A DNA stretch of 64,000 nucleotides from Dehalobacter sp. DCM (GTDB lineage: Bacteria > Bacillota > Desulfitobacteriia > Desulfitobacteriales > Syntrophobotulaceae), in assembly GCF_024972775.1 (NCBI RefSeq), contig NZ_CP092282.1, positions 2,039,001 through 2,103,000 on the forward strand, read 5' to 3'. Numbering within the stretch: position 1 is the first letter of the stretch; the number at the start of each line of letters is the position of its first letter. The notes beneath the pieces were generated by a model, which saw only the letters and a program-made list of their open reading frames with translations, searched no databases and was not told the DNA's origin. Below, piece after piece: positions 1-8,783 of the stretch. The position numbers and the translations under genes are program-made.

Positions 1-580
1 GCTCGGATTCCTTTGCGAAATTGAACGCGGAGAAATATATACCGCCTTAAAAAAGGTTCTGCGGCAGGAATACGCCATCGAAGAGCGGCTGATGTTAAAT
101 GTCTCGTACATTAAAGACGGTGAAAAATTTCAGGAAATCACCTTGAATGATGTTGTCTTTATTCGGGATAACGAGGATGCGCTTGTTACCCTTCAAGTAA
201 AACTATCCGGAGAACCGATTGCCAGCCCGCCTTCAGACGGACTAATTATTGCGACACCAACGGGCTCTACTGCCTACTCGTTATCTGCCGGAGGACCAGT
301 GGTCAGTCCGGATGTGCAGGCTGTACTGATAACACCATTAGCTGCGCATGCCCTGTCATCGCGGCCGATGGTTGTATCCTATAAAGAAAAAATCGATGTT
401 ATCTTGACCAAAGGCAATCATGCCAGGGTGACTTCGGATGGGAAATTCATCGTTCTTATGAACCAGGGCGATCACATCCAAATCGAGACGGCACCCATCA
501 GAGCACGGTTTATTCGATTAGGGGAAAGGAGCTTCCCTAAAGTTGTCCGGGAAAAGCTCAGGGACCGTTGGCATGAATGA
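1..580 (+). CDS. nadK: NAD kinase, 5' end outside window
   Basis: Phosphorylates NAD to NADP in the cytoplasm. The reading frame is open from base 2, so the gene begins upstream of the window. Visible are LGFLCEIE, matching the GFLTE-type segment of the family, and the NAD-binding segment TPTGSTAYSLSAGGP, followed by the C-terminal beta-rich part. The N-terminal GGDGT motif would lie outside. It is the first gene of a run nadK-mnmM-argR-recN, an order common in Firmicutes, and its stop overlaps the next start by 8 bp. Identification is firm; only the N-terminus is missing. Confidence 0.93.
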   Translation, partial: LGFLCEIERGEIYTALKKVLRQEYAIEERLMLNVSYIKDGEKFQEITLNDVVFIRDNEDALVTLQVKLSGEPIASPPSDGLIIATPTGSTAYSLSAGGPVVSPDVQAVLITPLAAHALSSRPMVVSYKEKIDVILTKGNHARVTSDGKFIVLMNQGDHIQIETAPIRARFIRLGERSFPKVVREKLRDRWHE

Positions 581-1148
581 CAAGGGAATTGAAAATACAC
601 AGACACTATTAAAATCGTACTTACAAAATAGAATCAAAGCAGGGGATATTGTCGTTGATGCGACAGCCGGTCGGGGGAAGGATACATTATTCCTGGCCGA
701 GTGCGTCGGACCGCTGGGAAAGGTATATGCTTTTGATATTCAGGAAGACGCGATTGCTTCTACCCGGGAACTCTTAACGGAATACCAGCTGATGGACAGA
801 GTAGCCTTATTCTTAGAAAGTCATTCTGAGATAGACAAAATCGTTCCTACAGGGATAAAAGCGGTCATCTTTAATCTGGGCTATTTACCTGGCAGCAATC
901 AGCAGGTTACGACACATCCGGAGACTACCATTCAAGCAATTGAGGCCGGGGTAAGATTGTTAACTGAAAAAGGACTGATTGTTCTTACGGTATACCGCGG
1001 GCATGATCAGGGTGCAGCGGAATCAGCCAGTTTGAATACGTATTTGGCCGGACTTCCCAAGAAGGATTTCAGCGTTCTGCAGGGAATTTATCTTAACCAA
1101 GGCGACGCATCGCCTTACTGGCTGATCATTCAGAAAAACAGGGGGTAG
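573..1148 (+). CDS. mnmM: Class I SAM-dependent methyltransferase, YtqB/MnmM family
   Basis: A 191-residue Rossmann-fold methyltransferase. The SAM-binding loop DATAGRGKDTLFLAE lies at about residues 27-41 and the family motif NLGYLPG at about 102-108. Members (B. subtilis YtqB, renamed MnmM) methylate the wobble uridine modification of tRNA to mnm5s2U; older annotations call them putative rRNA methylases. I chose the ATG at 573, which overlaps nadK by 8 bp, over the upstream TTG because homologues begin close to this point. Family certain, substrate inferred from the named homologue. Confidence 0.85.
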   Translation: MNDKGIENTQTLLKSYLQNRIKAGDIVVDATAGRGKDTLFLAECVGPLGKVYAFDIQEDAIASTRELLTEYQLMDRVALFLESHSEIDKIVPTGIKAVIFNLGYLPGSNQQVTTHPETTIQAIEAGVRLLTEKGLIVLTVYRGHDQGAAESASLNTYLAGLPKKDFSVLQGIYLNQGDASPYWLIIQKNRG

Positions 1149-1154
1149 TGGATA

Positions 1155-1604
1155 GTGAAAACGCGCCGCCAGAAAAAAATTCAGGAACTCATCACGAGTG
1201 AAGTGATCAAAACCCAGGAAGAGCTGGCCCAGCGTCTGCTGGAAGAAGGATATAATGTCACGCAAGCCACCGTATCCAGGGATATTAAAGAAATGGGTCT
1301 GTTTAAGATAGCCGCTTCCGGTGACGAGTATCGCTATGCCATACGGACCGAAACACAGCCGGTCGGGTTCAAGGACAGGCTGAATCGGATGTTCAAAGAA
1401 GTTGTCGTTTCCTTGGATAGCAGTGAGAATATCATTGTGATAAAAACGATTCCCGGCAATGCGCAGGCGATGGCACTGCTTCTGGACAATATTGGCTGGA
1501 AGGAAGTCATCGGGACCGTTGCCGGTGATGATACCATTTTCCTTTTAGTTAAGCCCAAAGAAATGACCCAAACCGTTTACCAGCGGCTGTCGGAATTGAT
1601 ATAG
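1155..1604 (+). CDS. argR: Arginine repressor ArgR
   Basis: A 149-residue transcription factor of normal family length. The N-terminal winged helix (about 1-70) contains the SQATVSRDIKE-like segment seen here as TQATVSRDIKEMG. The C-terminal domain (about 80-149) carries the arginine-binding, hexamerising GTVAGDDT motif. It starts with GTG 6 bp after mnmM, behind a G-rich ribosome binding site. Placement directly before recN is the usual Firmicute arrangement. ArgR represses arginine synthesis and controls catabolism; no ARG box was identified in the window. Confidence 0.95.
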   Translation: MKTRRQKKIQELITSEVIKTQEELAQRLLEEGYNVTQATVSRDIKEMGLFKIAASGDEYRYAIRTETQPVGFKDRLNRMFKEVVVSLDSSENIIVIKTIPGNAQAMALLLDNIGWKEVIGTVAGDDTIFLLVKPKEMTQTVYQRLSELI

Positions 1605-1616
1605 AGGAGGAGCCTT

Positions 1617-3287
1617 ATGCTGGAAGAACTGCACATCAAGGATTTTGCGCTCATGGAAGATGTTCATTTAACATTTAATGATGGCATGACCGTATTTACA
1701 GGCGAGACCGGAGCAGGAAAATCGATGTTGGTCGATGCTTTGGGAATCCTGTTAGGGGGCAGGGCCAGCACTGAATTTCTCCGACATGGCAAAGACAAAG
1801 CATGTATCGAAGGCATTTTTTCCCAACTGCCCGAAAAATTGGTCACGATCTTAAAGGATGAAGGCTATCCGCTGGAGGACAACTTACTGTTCCTTTATCG
1901 CGAAATCAATGAATCAGGCAAGAATATATGCCGTGTTCAGGGCCGAACAGTGCCGTTGTCGCTCTATCGGACGTTCTGCGAGGGTTTGGTGGATATCCAC
2001 GATCAGATGGAACATCAGTCCCTGCTCTTAGCAGAAACCCAGCGGGAGTTATTAGATAATTTTGGCGGTGAGGAACACGTGAAACTCCTCCATAGGGTCA
2101 GATCAGCCGCCAAGACATACCGTGATATTATTGCCAGAGAAAGAGATCTCCTTCATTCCGAACGGGACAGAGAAAAAAGAGAAGAATTATTGCGCTATCA
2201 GATCGAAGAGATTGAGCGCGTCTCACCGGTACCTGGAGAAGAGGACGCCTTGGATAAGGAAAAACGTTTTCTCATGAATGCGGAGAAAATTGTTAATCTT
2301 GTGAATGAGGCTTATGAGAACCTATACAGCCGATCGCAGGACGCGTCGGAATCCGCTTTTGATCTGATGGGGTCGGCTTCTGATAAAATGAGTGAGTTGG
2401 CGGCTCTCGATCCGGAAATCGAACAGCTTCATAAGAATCTGGAAGTTATTTATTACGATTTGGAAGACTATATTTCCAAGCTCAGGGCGTATAAAGATGG
2501 CCTGGACTTTGAAGCAGGCCGGCTTGATGAGATCGAGACCCGATTGATCGAGCTGGGGAAGATGAAACGGTATGGCTATACCATCGAAGCAGTTCTGGAG
2601 AAAAAAACAGAGATGGAGAAGGAACTTGAAGAAATTGTCCATCTTCAAGACGAGAAAGAAAATATTAAGCGGGAAAAACGCGATGCGTTGACAGAGTATA
2701 ATAATCTGGCTGAAGAACTCAGTCTCAACAGAGGGATTCTGGCTGATCGCATTGAAAAAGGCCTTGCAGCAGAATTGCAGGATTTGGGATTGAGCGAGGC
2801 CAGGATCGAGATTATTTTTACACCGGTAACTGAACCGTCGCAGGAAGGTGCTGAACAGATTGAATTCTATTTTTCCGCCAATGTTGGCGAGCCTCCGAAA
2901 CCTCTGTCCAAAGTGGCTTCGGGCGGAGAAATGGCCCGCTTGATGCTGGCGTTTAAAAGTCTTTTATCCAAAATTGAAACTGTGGATACCTTCGTCTTTG
3001 ATGAAGTGGATAGTGGTGTCGGTGGCCGGACAATCACGAAAGTCGCTGAAAAACTCTCTCATATCGCCGATAACAGACAGGTGCTTTGTATTACCCACTC
3101 TGCCCCTGTTGCAGCATTTGCTGATAAACACTATGGAATCAGTAAATCGGTAATTGCTGATCGAACGATGACCCAAGTCAGAATGTTGGAAGAAAACGAA
3201 CGTGTCCAAGAAATGGCGCGGATGCTTGGCGGCGAAAGTATTGCTTATAGCCTGGCGGAAGAATTATGGCATCAAGCAAAAAAATGA
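1617..3287 (+). CDS. recN: DNA repair protein RecN
   Basis: A 556-residue SMC-like ATPase acting in double-strand-break repair. Walker A is GETGAGKS at residues 29-36. Long coiled-coil arms fill the middle (roughly 150-370). The ABC signature SGGEMARLML and Walker B FDEVDSGVGG are in the C-terminal head. It lies 12 bp after argR behind an AGGAGG site. The length is typical and no damage is seen. It converges with the membrane-protein gene on the opposite strand, with only 4 bp between the stops and no obvious terminator hairpin there. Confidence 0.96.
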   Translation: MLEELHIKDFALMEDVHLTFNDGMTVFTGETGAGKSMLVDALGILLGGRASTEFLRHGKDKACIEGIFSQLPEKLVTILKDEGYPLEDNLLFLYREINESGKNICRVQGRTVPLSLYRTFCEGLVDIHDQMEHQSLLLAETQRELLDNFGGEEHVKLLHRVRSAAKTYRDIIARERDLLHSERDREKREELLRYQIEEIERVSPVPGEEDALDKEKRFLMNAEKIVNLVNEAYENLYSRSQDASESAFDLMGSASDKMSELAALDPEIEQLHKNLEVIYYDLEDYISKLRAYKDGLDFEAGRLDEIETRLIELGKMKRYGYTIEAVLEKKTEMEKELEEIVHLQDEKENIKREKRDALTEYNNLAEELSLNRGILADRIEKGLAAELQDLGLSEARIEIIFTPVTEPSQEGAEQIEFYFSANVGEPPKPLSKVASGGEMARLMLAFKSLLSKIETVDTFVFDEVDSGVGGRTITKVAEKLSHIADNRQVLCITHSAPVAAFADKHYGISKSVIADRTMTQVRMLEENERVQEMARMLGGESIAYSLAEELWHQAKK

Positions 3288-3291
3288 GGGT

Positions 3292-4329
3292 TTAATGAGG
3301 TATATTACTGCACGCAGATTTTGAGCGATACCGCTTAACGAGAAAATCAATAAACACGATAATACCACTAATAACTAGATTTAAATAGAAGACAGTCAGG
3401 CGCCAAAGGATAATGGCTGAAATCATCAGATTTTTTGGGAAAATGAGGCCAAAAAGCAAATAAAAGATCCCTTCCGATGCGCCTGCGTTACCCGGTGTCG
3501 GAATCACATTGGCTGCGGAGTAAAGTATAGATTGGACAGCAAGGATTTCAAAAAAAGTGGAACCGGACAGCCCTAAAGAAAGATAGACAAAGTAAGTCAC
3601 AGCAAAATAAGCGGTCACTTGAATAAATGAATAAAGGGTTACCCGAATGAATGCTCTCTTATTGGCAAAGAATTGCTTAAGAGAGTTTTTATATTCAGCG
3701 ATGTGCCACGCAATCGCATCATCATCGATACTTTTGGCTAATCTAAATTTTTGGAGCAATTTGATAATGGCGCGAGCAATTCGCTCCACAACGGTACTAT
3801 TGTAGCAAATTAGAAATATGGCAATAACTCCAGCTACATTTAAAGCCAGGCCAAAACAAATCAATGCCTTGCTGATCATCCCCTGTTGAAATACAAAATG
3901 GGCATTAAAAACAGCCATAAACAGGGCAAATGCTGTCGTCATGAAATGAAAGACCATGTACTTATTGATCGAAGTCGACGTGGCAACACCCAACGGAACC
4001 TGATAATCATTGGTCATGACATAGATTTGGACAGGCTGGCCCCCGGCAGAAAATGGTGTAATCATATTGTAGTATTGACCTACAAACGCAAGTTTAAGGT
4101 AACGGTATAACGGCATTTTCAGTTCGGATAAACATAAAATTGCTTTAAAAATTAATGCATCTGTCAGCCAAAAAACAAGCATGCAAAGTACGGCGAGTCC
4201 AATCATGCGAAAATCAGTCATTTCCTTCAAATGAGGAATAAACTGGAATTCCGAACTGGAAACCAGGATGAGGGCTGTGACAGTGATAATCGTTAATAAG
4301 AGAATATAATTAAGGACTTTGTTTCTCAT
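3292..4329 (-). CDS. Flippase-like membrane protein, lysylphosphatidylglycerol synthase TM (UPF0104) family
   Basis: A 345-residue polytopic protein with about eight predicted hydrophobic segments and the family-typical loop FSAGGQPVQI and PTPGNAGASEG near the C-terminus. These residues define the LPG_synthase_TM / AglD-like family, the membrane half of MprF and related lipid-linked carrier proteins. I chose the ATG at 4329 (MRNKVLN) because AAGGAT lies 8 nt upstream; a longer frame to 4416 exists but has no ribosome binding site. There is no catalytic C-terminal domain, so it is not a full MprF. Substrate unknown. Confidence 0.8.
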   Translation of the reverse strand: MRNKVLNYILLLTIITVTALILVSSSEFQFIPHLKEMTDFRMIGLAVLCMLVFWLTDALIFKAILCLSELKMPLYRYLKLAFVGQYYNMITPFSAGGQPVQIYVMTNDYQVPLGVATSTSINKYMVFHFMTTAFALFMAVFNAHFVFQQGMISKALICFGLALNVAGVIAIFLICYNSTVVERIARAIIKLLQKFRLAKSIDDDAIAWHIAEYKNSLKQFFANKRAFIRVTLYSFIQVTAYFAVTYFVYLSLGLSGSTFFEILAVQSILYSAANVIPTPGNAGASEGIFYLLFGLIFPKNLMISAIILWRLTVFYLNLVISGIIVFIDFLVKRYRSKSACSNIPH

Positions 4330-4584
4330 TGCAAGATCCTTATCTGTTATTAGTAATTCAATAGACCCTTTACAAATCAATACATATACAATGGCAAAAG
4401 AGTAAGCTTTTGTCAATTTTTTTTGATCATTTTCTAGTCTTTTTTAAGAAATTTTAGAAAAGATTACTCAGGATGAAACGGTGTTCATAGGGAAGTCTAA
4501 ATAGTACAATAAAATTTTATTGTTTTATTACCCTGCAGGGTTCTGACGTGTTTATGAGGAGGTTGAAAAGCTGGAGGGAAAAAA

Positions 4585-5808
4585 GTGAATAATAAACTGA
4601 TCAGGAGAACTTTCCTAGTTGGTACTCTGGTTGTTTTTACCCTTAGTATGCTGCAATTGTCAGCAGGATATCAGAAAGACAGGGAACTGAGCTATAATGT
4701 TAACAACACTGAAAAGACCCAGTTGAGTACGATTTCCCCAGTCTATAGTTTTTTTGAATCATTATCCTTAAACAAGAACGGAAAAGAAGTAAATAAAATA
4801 CGACCGGAGGTTATCCCGGGAGGACAGTCCATCGGGGTCACTCTTCAAACAAAAGGTGTTCTTGTTGTGGGATATGCTCCGATCAGTGGACAAAATGGAA
4901 AACAATCATATCCAGCAAAGGAATCCGGCATCGAAATCGGAGATATCATTTTAACAATCGATGGCAAGAAAGCACTCAATGATTTCCAGGTAGCTCAAGA
5001 AATTGATAAGAAATGCCAAGATAATCAAACAATTGAATTGGAAATCAAGCATAATGACGCGATACAGAAAAAAAAGATACGACCGGTTTATTGCTCGGAA
5101 ACAGGACGTTATCGTATTGGGCTATTCATTAGAGATGAAGCGGCCGGAGTAGGAACAATGACTTTTATTGAGCCGAAAACAAAAATATTCGGCGCCTTGG
5201 GGCATGTAATCACGGATATTGATACCAATGACCAAATTGAATTAAGTCAAGGAAAAATAGTAGAGTCAACGATTTACGCTATTGAAAAGGGACTGAAAGG
5301 AGATCCCGGAGAAAAAATTGGCACATTTATGTTGGATTCTCGATTTTCCGGTGTTATCAACAAAAATTCGGACAGCGGCATATTTGGTGTCTATGAGGGA
5401 TCAGTAAACAATCCGTTTTACACTGAGGCCATTCCCATAGCCTGGAAATCTGAGATCAAAGTAGGTCCTGCCAAAATATATACGGTACTCAAGGATAATA
5501 CCATTGAAGAATTTGATATAAGCATTGAAAAAATCATGAAGTACCGAGCTGATAATAAAAATATGATTATCCGTGTTACTGACCAAAAATTATTGGAGAA
5601 AAGCGGCGGGATCGTTCAGGGAATGAGCGGAAGTCCGATTGTTCAGGACGGAAAAATTGTCGGAGCAGTCACACACGTCTTCGTTAATGATGCTACCCGT
5701 GGATACGGAATTTTCATAGAAAAGATGCTTGAAGAATCGGAAATCTTAAGTAAAGCTGCAGTCGCCCCTCTGGGCGGCTTTTTTTTGTTTATCAGAAAGT
5801 ATAAATGA
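4585..5808 (+). CDS. spoIVB: Stage IV sporulation protein B, serine peptidase
   Basis: A 407-residue secreted signalling protease that in Bacillus triggers SpoIVFB-dependent pro-sigma-K processing from the forespore side. An N-terminal membrane anchor (about 8-28) is followed by a PDZ domain (about 90-180) and an S55 peptidase domain with LGHVITD, holding the catalytic His, and the nucleophile loop GGIVQGMSGSP. The start has AAAGCTGGAGGGAAAA upstream. The frame runs through a terminator hairpin, so the last 16 or so residues are encoded by terminator sequence and are probably not conserved. It directly precedes spo0A, as in nearly all endospore formers. Confidence 0.95.
   Translation: MNNKLIRRTFLVGTLVVFTLSMLQLSAGYQKDRELSYNVNNTEKTQLSTISPVYSFFESLSLNKNGKEVNKIRPEVIPGGQSIGVTLQTKGVLVVGYAPISGQNGKQSYPAKESGIEIGDIILTIDGKKALNDFQVAQEIDKKCQDNQTIELEIKHNDAIQKKKIRPVYCSETGRYRIGLFIRDEAAGVGTMTFIEPKTKIFGALGHVITDIDTNDQIELSQGKIVESTIYAIEKGLKGDPGEKIGTFMLDSRFSGVINKNSDSGIFGVYEGSVNNPFYTEAIPIAWKSEIKVGPAKIYTVLKDNTIEEFDISIEKIMKYRADNKNMIIRVTDQKLLEKSGGIVQGMSGSPIVQDGKIVGAVTHVFVNDATRGYGIFIEKMLEESEILSKAAVAPLGGFFLFIRKYK
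5761..5786 (+). terminator. Intrinsic terminator inside the 3' end of spoIVB
   Basis: A 7-bp stem (GTCGCCC with GGGCGGC, one G-U pair) with a CTCT loop is followed by eight T. It lies 22 bp before the spoIVB stop, so it overlaps coding sequence and would separate spoIVB from spo0A transcription. Confidence 0.8.
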
Positions 5809-5885
5809 CTTTCTAAGCCGACTTTCTTGAATTGGTTATGATAAGTTAACTTTTTAAAGCAGATCAGAAGGAATTGAAAAACAAT

Positions 5886-5892
5886 TGTCGAA
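5886..5892 (+). promoter_or_regulatory. Putative 0A box upstream of spo0A
   Basis: The sequence TTGTCGAAAA contains the exact TGTCGAA core to which phosphorylated Spo0A binds in Bacillus and Clostridium. It lies 80 bp before the spo0A start. A weaker relative, TGTCGAT, is at 5924-5930. Autoregulation is the expected role; with spo0A disrupted it would have no cognate full-length protein. Confidence 0.55.
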
Positions 5893-6216
5893 AATAGTTT
5901 TTGGATTATATTTCTAATTATTGTGTCGATTGGCCAATTTCACAATTCATATAAAATATTGGAGGTTAAATAATGGAGTCCATCAAAATACTATTGGCGG
6001 ATGATAATCGGGATTTTATTGAAGTATTAAGTGACTACATCCGAAAGCAATCTGACATGGTTCTCTGCGGTACTGCTTATAATGGCAATGATGCGCTTGA
6101 ACTGATAAAAGAAGAGGAACCTGATATTGTTGTTTTGGATATTATCATGCCCCATTTGGATGGACTTGGCGTGATGGAGAAACTTGTCAACGTGACTAAA
6201 CGCCCGCGAGTGATTA

Positions 6217-6222
6217 TTTTAA
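6217..6222. repeat. Target site duplication, left copy (TTTTAA)
   Basis: TTTTAA lies directly outside the left inverted repeat and is repeated at 7884-7889 directly outside the right one. It spans spo0A codons 82-84. Confidence 0.9.
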
Positions 6223-7883
6223 CTGAAGTTTCGCACCCCTCAAAACCCTTGTATCTCTAATTTAAAGGTATCCTAATGCCAGTGGTTCCTTCTGATTATT
6301 ACCGATTAACTGGCATTTTTAAGGGCTATAAGCTGATTACTAAGAAAAGAATTCTCAAATAGTTCTTTCAAATGTTCATATTCACTGGAATTCCTAAATT
6401 CCAAAATGTCCACTAAACCAGACTTGGCGATGCTGGTGATCACCACTTGCAGCAAATCATCAAATAATTCCCAGAGCCGCTCCGCTACATTCTTCTCTAT
6501 GAGTTCGTCCTTGATTTCCGCAAATAATCCTTCTAAGGATTCGTAGGCGTTTACTCGTCGAAAATAGGCTAGGAGTGTATAGAGGAGATAGCAGGTCGTG
6601 ATATGGGCAATCTGCGCATCGAAATCCCTCGATTGACAAGTCCCGAGCTTCAAATGCTGCTTGGCTTCCTTAAAAAAGACTTCGATGGTCCAACGGATAC
6701 TGTAAATCTCCAACATACTCAATAAACTAAGAGATATATCCGTCGAGAGGAACAGTCTAAATTTCTTTTGATAGGGAAACCGGCAAAAATACAGTTTGAT
6801 TTGTCCGATTCCTTCATAATCAACAAGGACTTCGAAATAACGGATATTCCGTTTCCTACAGCGTTTTTCGTTTCCCTCACTTTTGAGGACCGATTTTAAT
6901 TGGCTGGCATTAAGGGAAGTCTCTTTGTAGCGATACTTCCTCGTATCTTGCCGAACACCACAGACCAAATGCATCGATTTTTTGTCTAATCCTCGAATCG
7001 TTTGAATGAACTCGTAACTGCTGAACCAGCTGTCAACCAGGACATATTTAGCCTTAAACCCCTGTTTTACCGCCCGTTTTATCATATCCAGACCGTTCGA
7101 AATTTTGCTAACATGGCATTCTCTGATCCGTTTAGCCCCAGCAGATTTGGGGTCTCGTTGCTTTTTGAACCGTTCTTTACGGTGCCTTGCCTTTTTTAAG
7201 GGCTTTTCCACTTGTAAAGTGAAGTCTATAGGCGTGAGGCTTTTACCATCGAAGAAACCAAGGGTTAAATTTTTAAAGCCTAATTTGCTACCTTTCTTCC
7301 CTGCAACATGGTCAAACACCTGGGTCATTTGTTCAATTCTTCGACCTGTCTTAGCAAGAGTTGTATCATCTAGAATGAAAGCGGACTTTTCATCCACTTC
7401 GTTCGTAGGATTAACCAATCGTTGAAACTGTTTGGATATACCGATCAGCAATGCTCTCCAAGGCATTTTTTCATTGTTCTTCAGTCGATATATGGAATCT
7501 TTCTTCATAGTAGTAACCTTTTGGAAATCGCTTTTATATAACGCGTGGACACTTTTCAGTAACATTAGGGGCAACATCAACATTAGTGAGAGGATTTCCG
7601 CGGAACTGTAACCATCCTGTTTCAGAAAACCAACTTTGCGGCAAAGCGTTTTAAGCTTGAACGTCTTCATAACTTCACATATAATATTGTTAATCGAATA
7701 GCCGTGATTTTGGAGTACGTTTTCAATTTCTTTGACAGGTTTCCGCATGATAACACCTCATTTTTGGTTGATTTGGAGTAGCATCTTATTATACCAAAAA
7801 CCTAGTGTTCATGCGGATTTTTATCGTTTTTTCGTCTTATTCTAAGCCGAATTTTCGGCTGTTTTATGGGTGCGAAACTTCAG
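6223..7883 (-). mobile_element. IS4-superfamily insertion sequence, 1,661 bp
   Basis: The element is bounded by perfect 16-bp inverted repeats, CTGAAGTTTCGCACCC at 6223-6238 and its complement at 7868-7883. It is flanked by the direct repeat TTTTAA at 6217-6222 and 7884-7889, the target site duplication. It carries one transposase gene on the minus strand. The intact repeats, exact duplication and open transposase frame indicate a recent insertion. A 6-bp duplication fits the IS1634-like part of the old IS4 family better than classical IS4 members, which make 8-12 bp; the exact subgroup is uncertain. Confidence 0.95.
6306..7748 (-). CDS. IS4-superfamily DDE transposase
   Basis: A 480-residue transposase. 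The first catalytic Asp lies in ILDDTTLAKTG (about residue 128), the second in VLVDSWFSS (about 238), and the Glu in YSIRWTIEVFFKEAK, which fits the Y-(2)-R-(3)-E-(6)-K signature of the IS4 superfamily. A GAGGTG ribosome binding site precedes the ATG at 7748. The frame is uninterrupted, so the element is probably active. It lies inside spo0A in the opposite orientation. Confidence 0.95.
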   Translation of the reverse strand: MRKPVKEIENVLQNHGYSINNIICEVMKTFKLKTLCRKVGFLKQDGYSSAEILSLMLMLPLMLLKSVHALYKSDFQKVTTMKKDSIYRLKNNEKMPWRALLIGISKQFQRLVNPTNEVDEKSAFILDDTTLAKTGRRIEQMTQVFDHVAGKKGSKLGFKNLTLGFFDGKSLTPIDFTLQVEKPLKKARHRKERFKKQRDPKSAGAKRIRECHVSKISNGLDMIKRAVKQGFKAKYVLVDSWFSSYEFIQTIRGLDKKSMHLVCGVRQDTRKYRYKETSLNASQLKSVLKSEGNEKRCRKRNIRYFEVLVDYEGIGQIKLYFCRFPYQKKFRLFLSTDISLSLLSMLEIYSIRWTIEVFFKEAKQHLKLGTCQSRDFDAQIAHITTCYLLYTLLAYFRRVNAYESLEGLFAEIKDELIEKNVAERLWELFDDLLQVVITSIAKSGLVDILEFRNSSEYEHLKELFENSFLSNQLIALKNAS

Positions 7884-7889
7884 TTTTAA
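7884..7889. repeat. Target site duplication, right copy (TTTTAA)
   Basis: Matches 6217-6222; together they prove insertion into a formerly continuous spo0A. Confidence 0.9.
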
Positions 7890-8547
7890 CTTCCTTCGGA
7901 CAGGAAAATATGACCCAACGGGCAGTAAAATTAGGCGCGGACTACTACATTTTAAAGCCATTTGACCTTGATACATTAGGTAAAAGAATAAGACAGTTGG
8001 TTGGAATATGTGAAATTGAGCCGGTTTTGAATTATGATTCGAGTACGATCATCACCAAACCAATCCTATCTCAGGCCGCTATTAACGCGAATAACCCTGT
8101 CAGAATCGTTGAAGTCGAAGTTACAAAAATGATCCAACAGATGGGGGTACCTGCTCATGTCAAGGGCTATCAATATCTTCGGGATGCGATCGTCGCGGTG
8201 ATTAAGGATGTCTCCTTGCTCAGCGCGGTAACAAAGGAACTGTATCCGATGATTGCCAAAAGTTATACAACAACACCCAGCCGGGTTGAGCGGGCGATTC
8301 GTCATGCCATTGAACTTGCTTGGGACAGGGGAAATATTAATTTTATGAATAAGTTCTTTGGCTACACGATCAATATCGACCGGGGTAAGCCGACGAACTC
8401 AGAATTTATAGCTATGGTCGCGGATAAACTGAGAATAGCGGATAAACTTGATTTTTAGAACGGATCCGGTTGACCAGGTTGGAGTAATTGCATCTTTATG
8501 ATGACCTTTTAAACATTTCAAATCAAAGGAGCATGACGATAAGGAAT

Positions 8548-8597
8548 AACACTTGAATTTTTACTCCAAAGGTAAAAGGGCAAGTGTTTTTTATTTT
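8548..8597 (+). terminator. Terminator after spo0A
   Basis: AACACTTG (8548-8555) pairs with CAAGTGTT (8581-8588), followed by a T-rich tract. The loop of about 25 nt is long for a terminator. It lies about 90 bp beyond the spo0A stop. Confidence 0.6.
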
Positions 8598-8710
8598 ATT
8601 ATCACTCCTTCTATCGTGGTGTTAATCTGGGGTGAACGGACCAGCGGCAAGAGCTTGGAAGAACTAAATAGAAAAATAGAATAGTAAACGACGGCGCTGC
8701 GGTGACTGTT

Positions 8711-8738
8711 TTGCATGATGCATAAATTCGGGTATAAT
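8711..8738 (+). promoter_or_regulatory. Sigma-A promoter for the nudix-EndoQ-spoIIM genes
   Basis: TTGCAT and TATAAT are separated by 16 bp, 46 bp before the nudix start codon. The 325-bp gap between spo0A and this gene holds only this promoter and the spo0A terminator. Confidence 0.7.
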
Positions 8739-8783
8739 TTGTAAAGATAGCGTGATAGCGTTAGAAAAACCGGAGGTCCAATT

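Larger units (their letters stand above)
5973..8458 (+). pseudogene. spo0A: spo0A, sporulation master regulator, split by an insertion sequence
   Basis: Two segments, 5973-6222 and 7889-8458, together encode a 272-residue Spo0A. The first gives the receiver domain up to codon 83, with acidic pocket D10/D11 and phosphoacceptor D56. The second resumes at T84 with TSFGQEN, has the conserved lysine in ILKPFD, and the complete C-terminal DNA-binding domain with the helix-turn-helix around TTPSRVERAIRHAIELAW. Removing 6223-7883 plus one copy of the 6-bp duplication restores the frame exactly, with no other lesion. As read, the N-terminal product ends about 12 residues into the insertion, so no full-length Spo0A is possible. 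A good AGGT-type ribosome binding site (TTGGAGGTT) precedes the first segment. Confidence 0.95.
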
